NCBI GenBank assembly: GCA_035693105.1
Contig: DASSHC010000244.1
Span: forward strand, 1-6,857
Source of the DNA: DASSHC01 sp035693105
GTDB taxonomy: Bacteria; Chloroflexota; Chloroflexia; Thermomicrobiales; Thermomicrobiaceae
Reading direction: 5' to 3'
Length of the DNA: 6,857 bases
The translations under genes and the position numbers were made by a program. Below the pieces are notes generated by a model that was not told the origin of the DNA, made no database searches, and saw only the letters and a list, made by a program, of their open reading frames with translations. Below, piece by piece: positions 6,039-6,857 of this stretch (positions within the stretch are counted from its first letter, which is position 1; each line of letters starts with the position of its first letter).

Positions 6039-6743
6039 TCAAGTCGCTTCCTGGTCGCGGCTCGGCTGGCCGTTGGCTCCAACGGCTTGCTCCACGGCCT
6101 GCGTGAAGGCGGTCTCCGGCACCGCGCCCTCGAACTGCACCGTGTCGTTGATCACGGTCTTGGGCACGGCATAGACCTGGTAGCGTTGCGCGATGTGCGG
6201 GAACTCGCTGACCTCGATCACGTCGGAGGAAACTTTGTCGCTGGCGATCGCCATCATGTGCGCCAACCTGGCGGCACCTGGACAGTGCGGTCAGGTCGGT
6301 GTGACGAAGACCTGAATGTGTACCGGCTCTTTCAGATCGGCCAGCATCTGCTGCGTCGCCTGATCCAGCTCTGTCTGGCCGCGCGACACGTCCACCAGAT
6401 CCTCGATCAGCGTCGCGAACTCGTAGCCGGCTGGAGCGCCGATGAAGCGCAGGTTGCCCTTGTTCTGCCCCTGCAGCACGACCGCCGGAATCTCGTTGAT
6501 ACCTTGCTCGCGCGCCTTGTCGGCGTCAGCGTAGAAGTCGTGGACCTCCAGCTTGAGCTTGTCTGAGAGCGCCACCAGCTCGTCCATCAGTTGATGCGTC
6601 TCGCGACAGGTGGCGCACTCGTGTCCCGGAACGATCAATCCAGTCTCGCGTTGCGTGTAGAGATTGACCGTGACATCCTGGTCAAGTCGCTCGGCGAAGA
6701 GATCTCGAAGGTACTGCTGGTCTTCTTCGGGAATGATCGGCAT
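6039..6743 (-). CDS. Selenocysteine-containing protein disulfide oxidoreductase (glutaredoxin-like, two thioredoxin folds)
   Basis: A 234-residue protein if the in-frame TGA at codon 151 is read as selenocysteine. The layout is that of thermophile protein disulfide oxidoreductases, which form, reduce or reshuffle disulfides in the cytoplasm using two thioredoxin folds. Fold 1 has VNLYT (26-30), active site CATC (43-46) and its cis-Pro in NEIPAVVL (Pro86). Fold 2 begins VHIQVFVTPT (141-150), continues Sec151-Pro-His-Cys154 where the family has CPxC, and has its cis-Pro in YAVPKTVIN (Pro194), then FEGAVP. The downstream part stays open and family-like from the TGA to TGA 6041-6039. Ordinary gene calling would split this into a fold-1 protein ending at 6291 and a fragment starting at TTG 6266 or ATG 6257. 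ATG 6743 has GGAGGAG 6 nt upstream; an earlier in-frame start at 6800 lacks this. A Cys-to-stop mutation (TGC to TGA) making a pseudogene is the alternative. The intact downstream frame, the hairpin after the TGA, the catalytic position and the nearby selB argue against it. Confidence 0.85.
6258..6277 (-). promoter_or_regulatory. Candidate bacterial SECIS hairpin
   Basis: On the minus strand, GTGC (6277-6274), a bulged C (6273) and GCCA (6272-6269) pair with TGGC (6265-6262) and GCAC (6261-6258) around a GGU loop (6268-6266), giving eight Watson-Crick pairs. The loop begins 22 nt after the TGA and contains G in its first two positions. Bacterial SECIS elements sit just inside the coding region after the UGA, with a short G-containing apical loop and often a bulge; SelB's C-terminal domain binds them. 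The call is by geometry only; no folding program was run. Confidence 0.7.
6291..6293 (-). other. In-frame TGA, predicted selenocysteine codon
   Basis: TGA lies between ACC (Thr150) and CCG (Pro152) in the frame of the disulfide oxidoreductase. It occupies the position of the first, nucleophilic cysteine of the second active site (Thr-Pro-Thr-[Cys]-Pro-His-Cys-Pro). A nucleophilic redox Cys is the usual place for Sec in thioredoxin-fold selenoproteins. Confidence 0.82.
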
Positions 6744-6749
6744 TGATTG

Positions 6750-6756
6750 CTCCTCC
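6750..6756 (-). promoter_or_regulatory. Ribosome binding site of the disulfide oxidoreductase
   Basis: GGAGGAG on the minus strand lies 6 nt before ATG 6743. It decides the start: the 19-residue extension to 6800 would have this strong site inside its own coding sequence and has no family resemblance. The remaining bases to the window edge show no gene or clear promoter. Confidence 0.8.
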
Positions 6757-6857
6757 GCTTCATGCCGAACACCAGCATCGACCACCGACGCACGCGGCAT
6801 CCGGACGAAAGCAGTGTGCTAACGGTGCACTCCCCGTGCCACGGTTGGATTCCCGTC

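Noticed and set aside
6814..6822. CIRCE-like half-site (TTAGCACAC on the minus strand) upstream of the oxidoreductase
   Set aside because: The matching GAGTGCTAA half-site is absent at the required 9 nt spacing, and one half-site is not evidence of HrcA control.

Overview
The window is a high-GC, gene-dense stretch of a bacterial chromosome. Gene content (a two-domain protein disulfide oxidoreductase of the thermophile type, a duplicated DUF2267 protein, a PIG-L/LmbE deacetylase and SelB) and the dispersed repeat with a GTCATCCCGAGCG core suggest a thermophilic Chloroflexota of the Thermomicrobia/Sphaerobacter kind. That placement is inference from style and content, not from a search.

Layout. 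1-209: one copy of a ~52 bp dispersed repeat, then a leader. 210-605 (+): DUF2267 protein. 615-1052 (-): stand-alone HAD-type polynucleotide 3'-phosphatase domain, convergent with the DUF2267 gene. 1053-1277: divergent intergenic region with an imperfect inverted repeat. 1278-2486 (+): M20-family zinc amidohydrolase. 2487-2742: two more copies of the dispersed repeat, head to head, then the selB promoter. 2743-4653 (+): selB, the selenocysteine-specific elongation factor. 4643-5419 (+): PIG-L/LmbE deacetylase overlapping selB by 11 bp. 5420-5752: non-coding, ending in a strong + strand terminator. 5753-5998 (-): small unknown protein. 6039-6743 (-): protein disulfide oxidoreductase with an in-frame TGA.

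The main result is at 6039-6743. It looks like two short reading frames separated by a stop, but both are in the same frame. The TGA at 6293-6291 sits where the first cysteine of the C-terminal CPxC active site belongs (..VTPT-TGA-Pro-His-Cys-Pro..). Read as selenocysteine, it restores a 234-residue two-thioredoxin-fold oxidoreductase with an N-terminal CATC and a C-terminal Sec-Pro-His-Cys. A hairpin with a bulge and a GGU apical loop starts 13 nt after the TGA, where a bacterial SECIS element should be. The gene for SelB, the factor that decodes such a UGA, is about 1.4 kb away on the opposite strand. The window therefore appears to hold both a Sec decoder and one of its client proteins. No selA, selD or selC was found here, so they must lie elsewhere.
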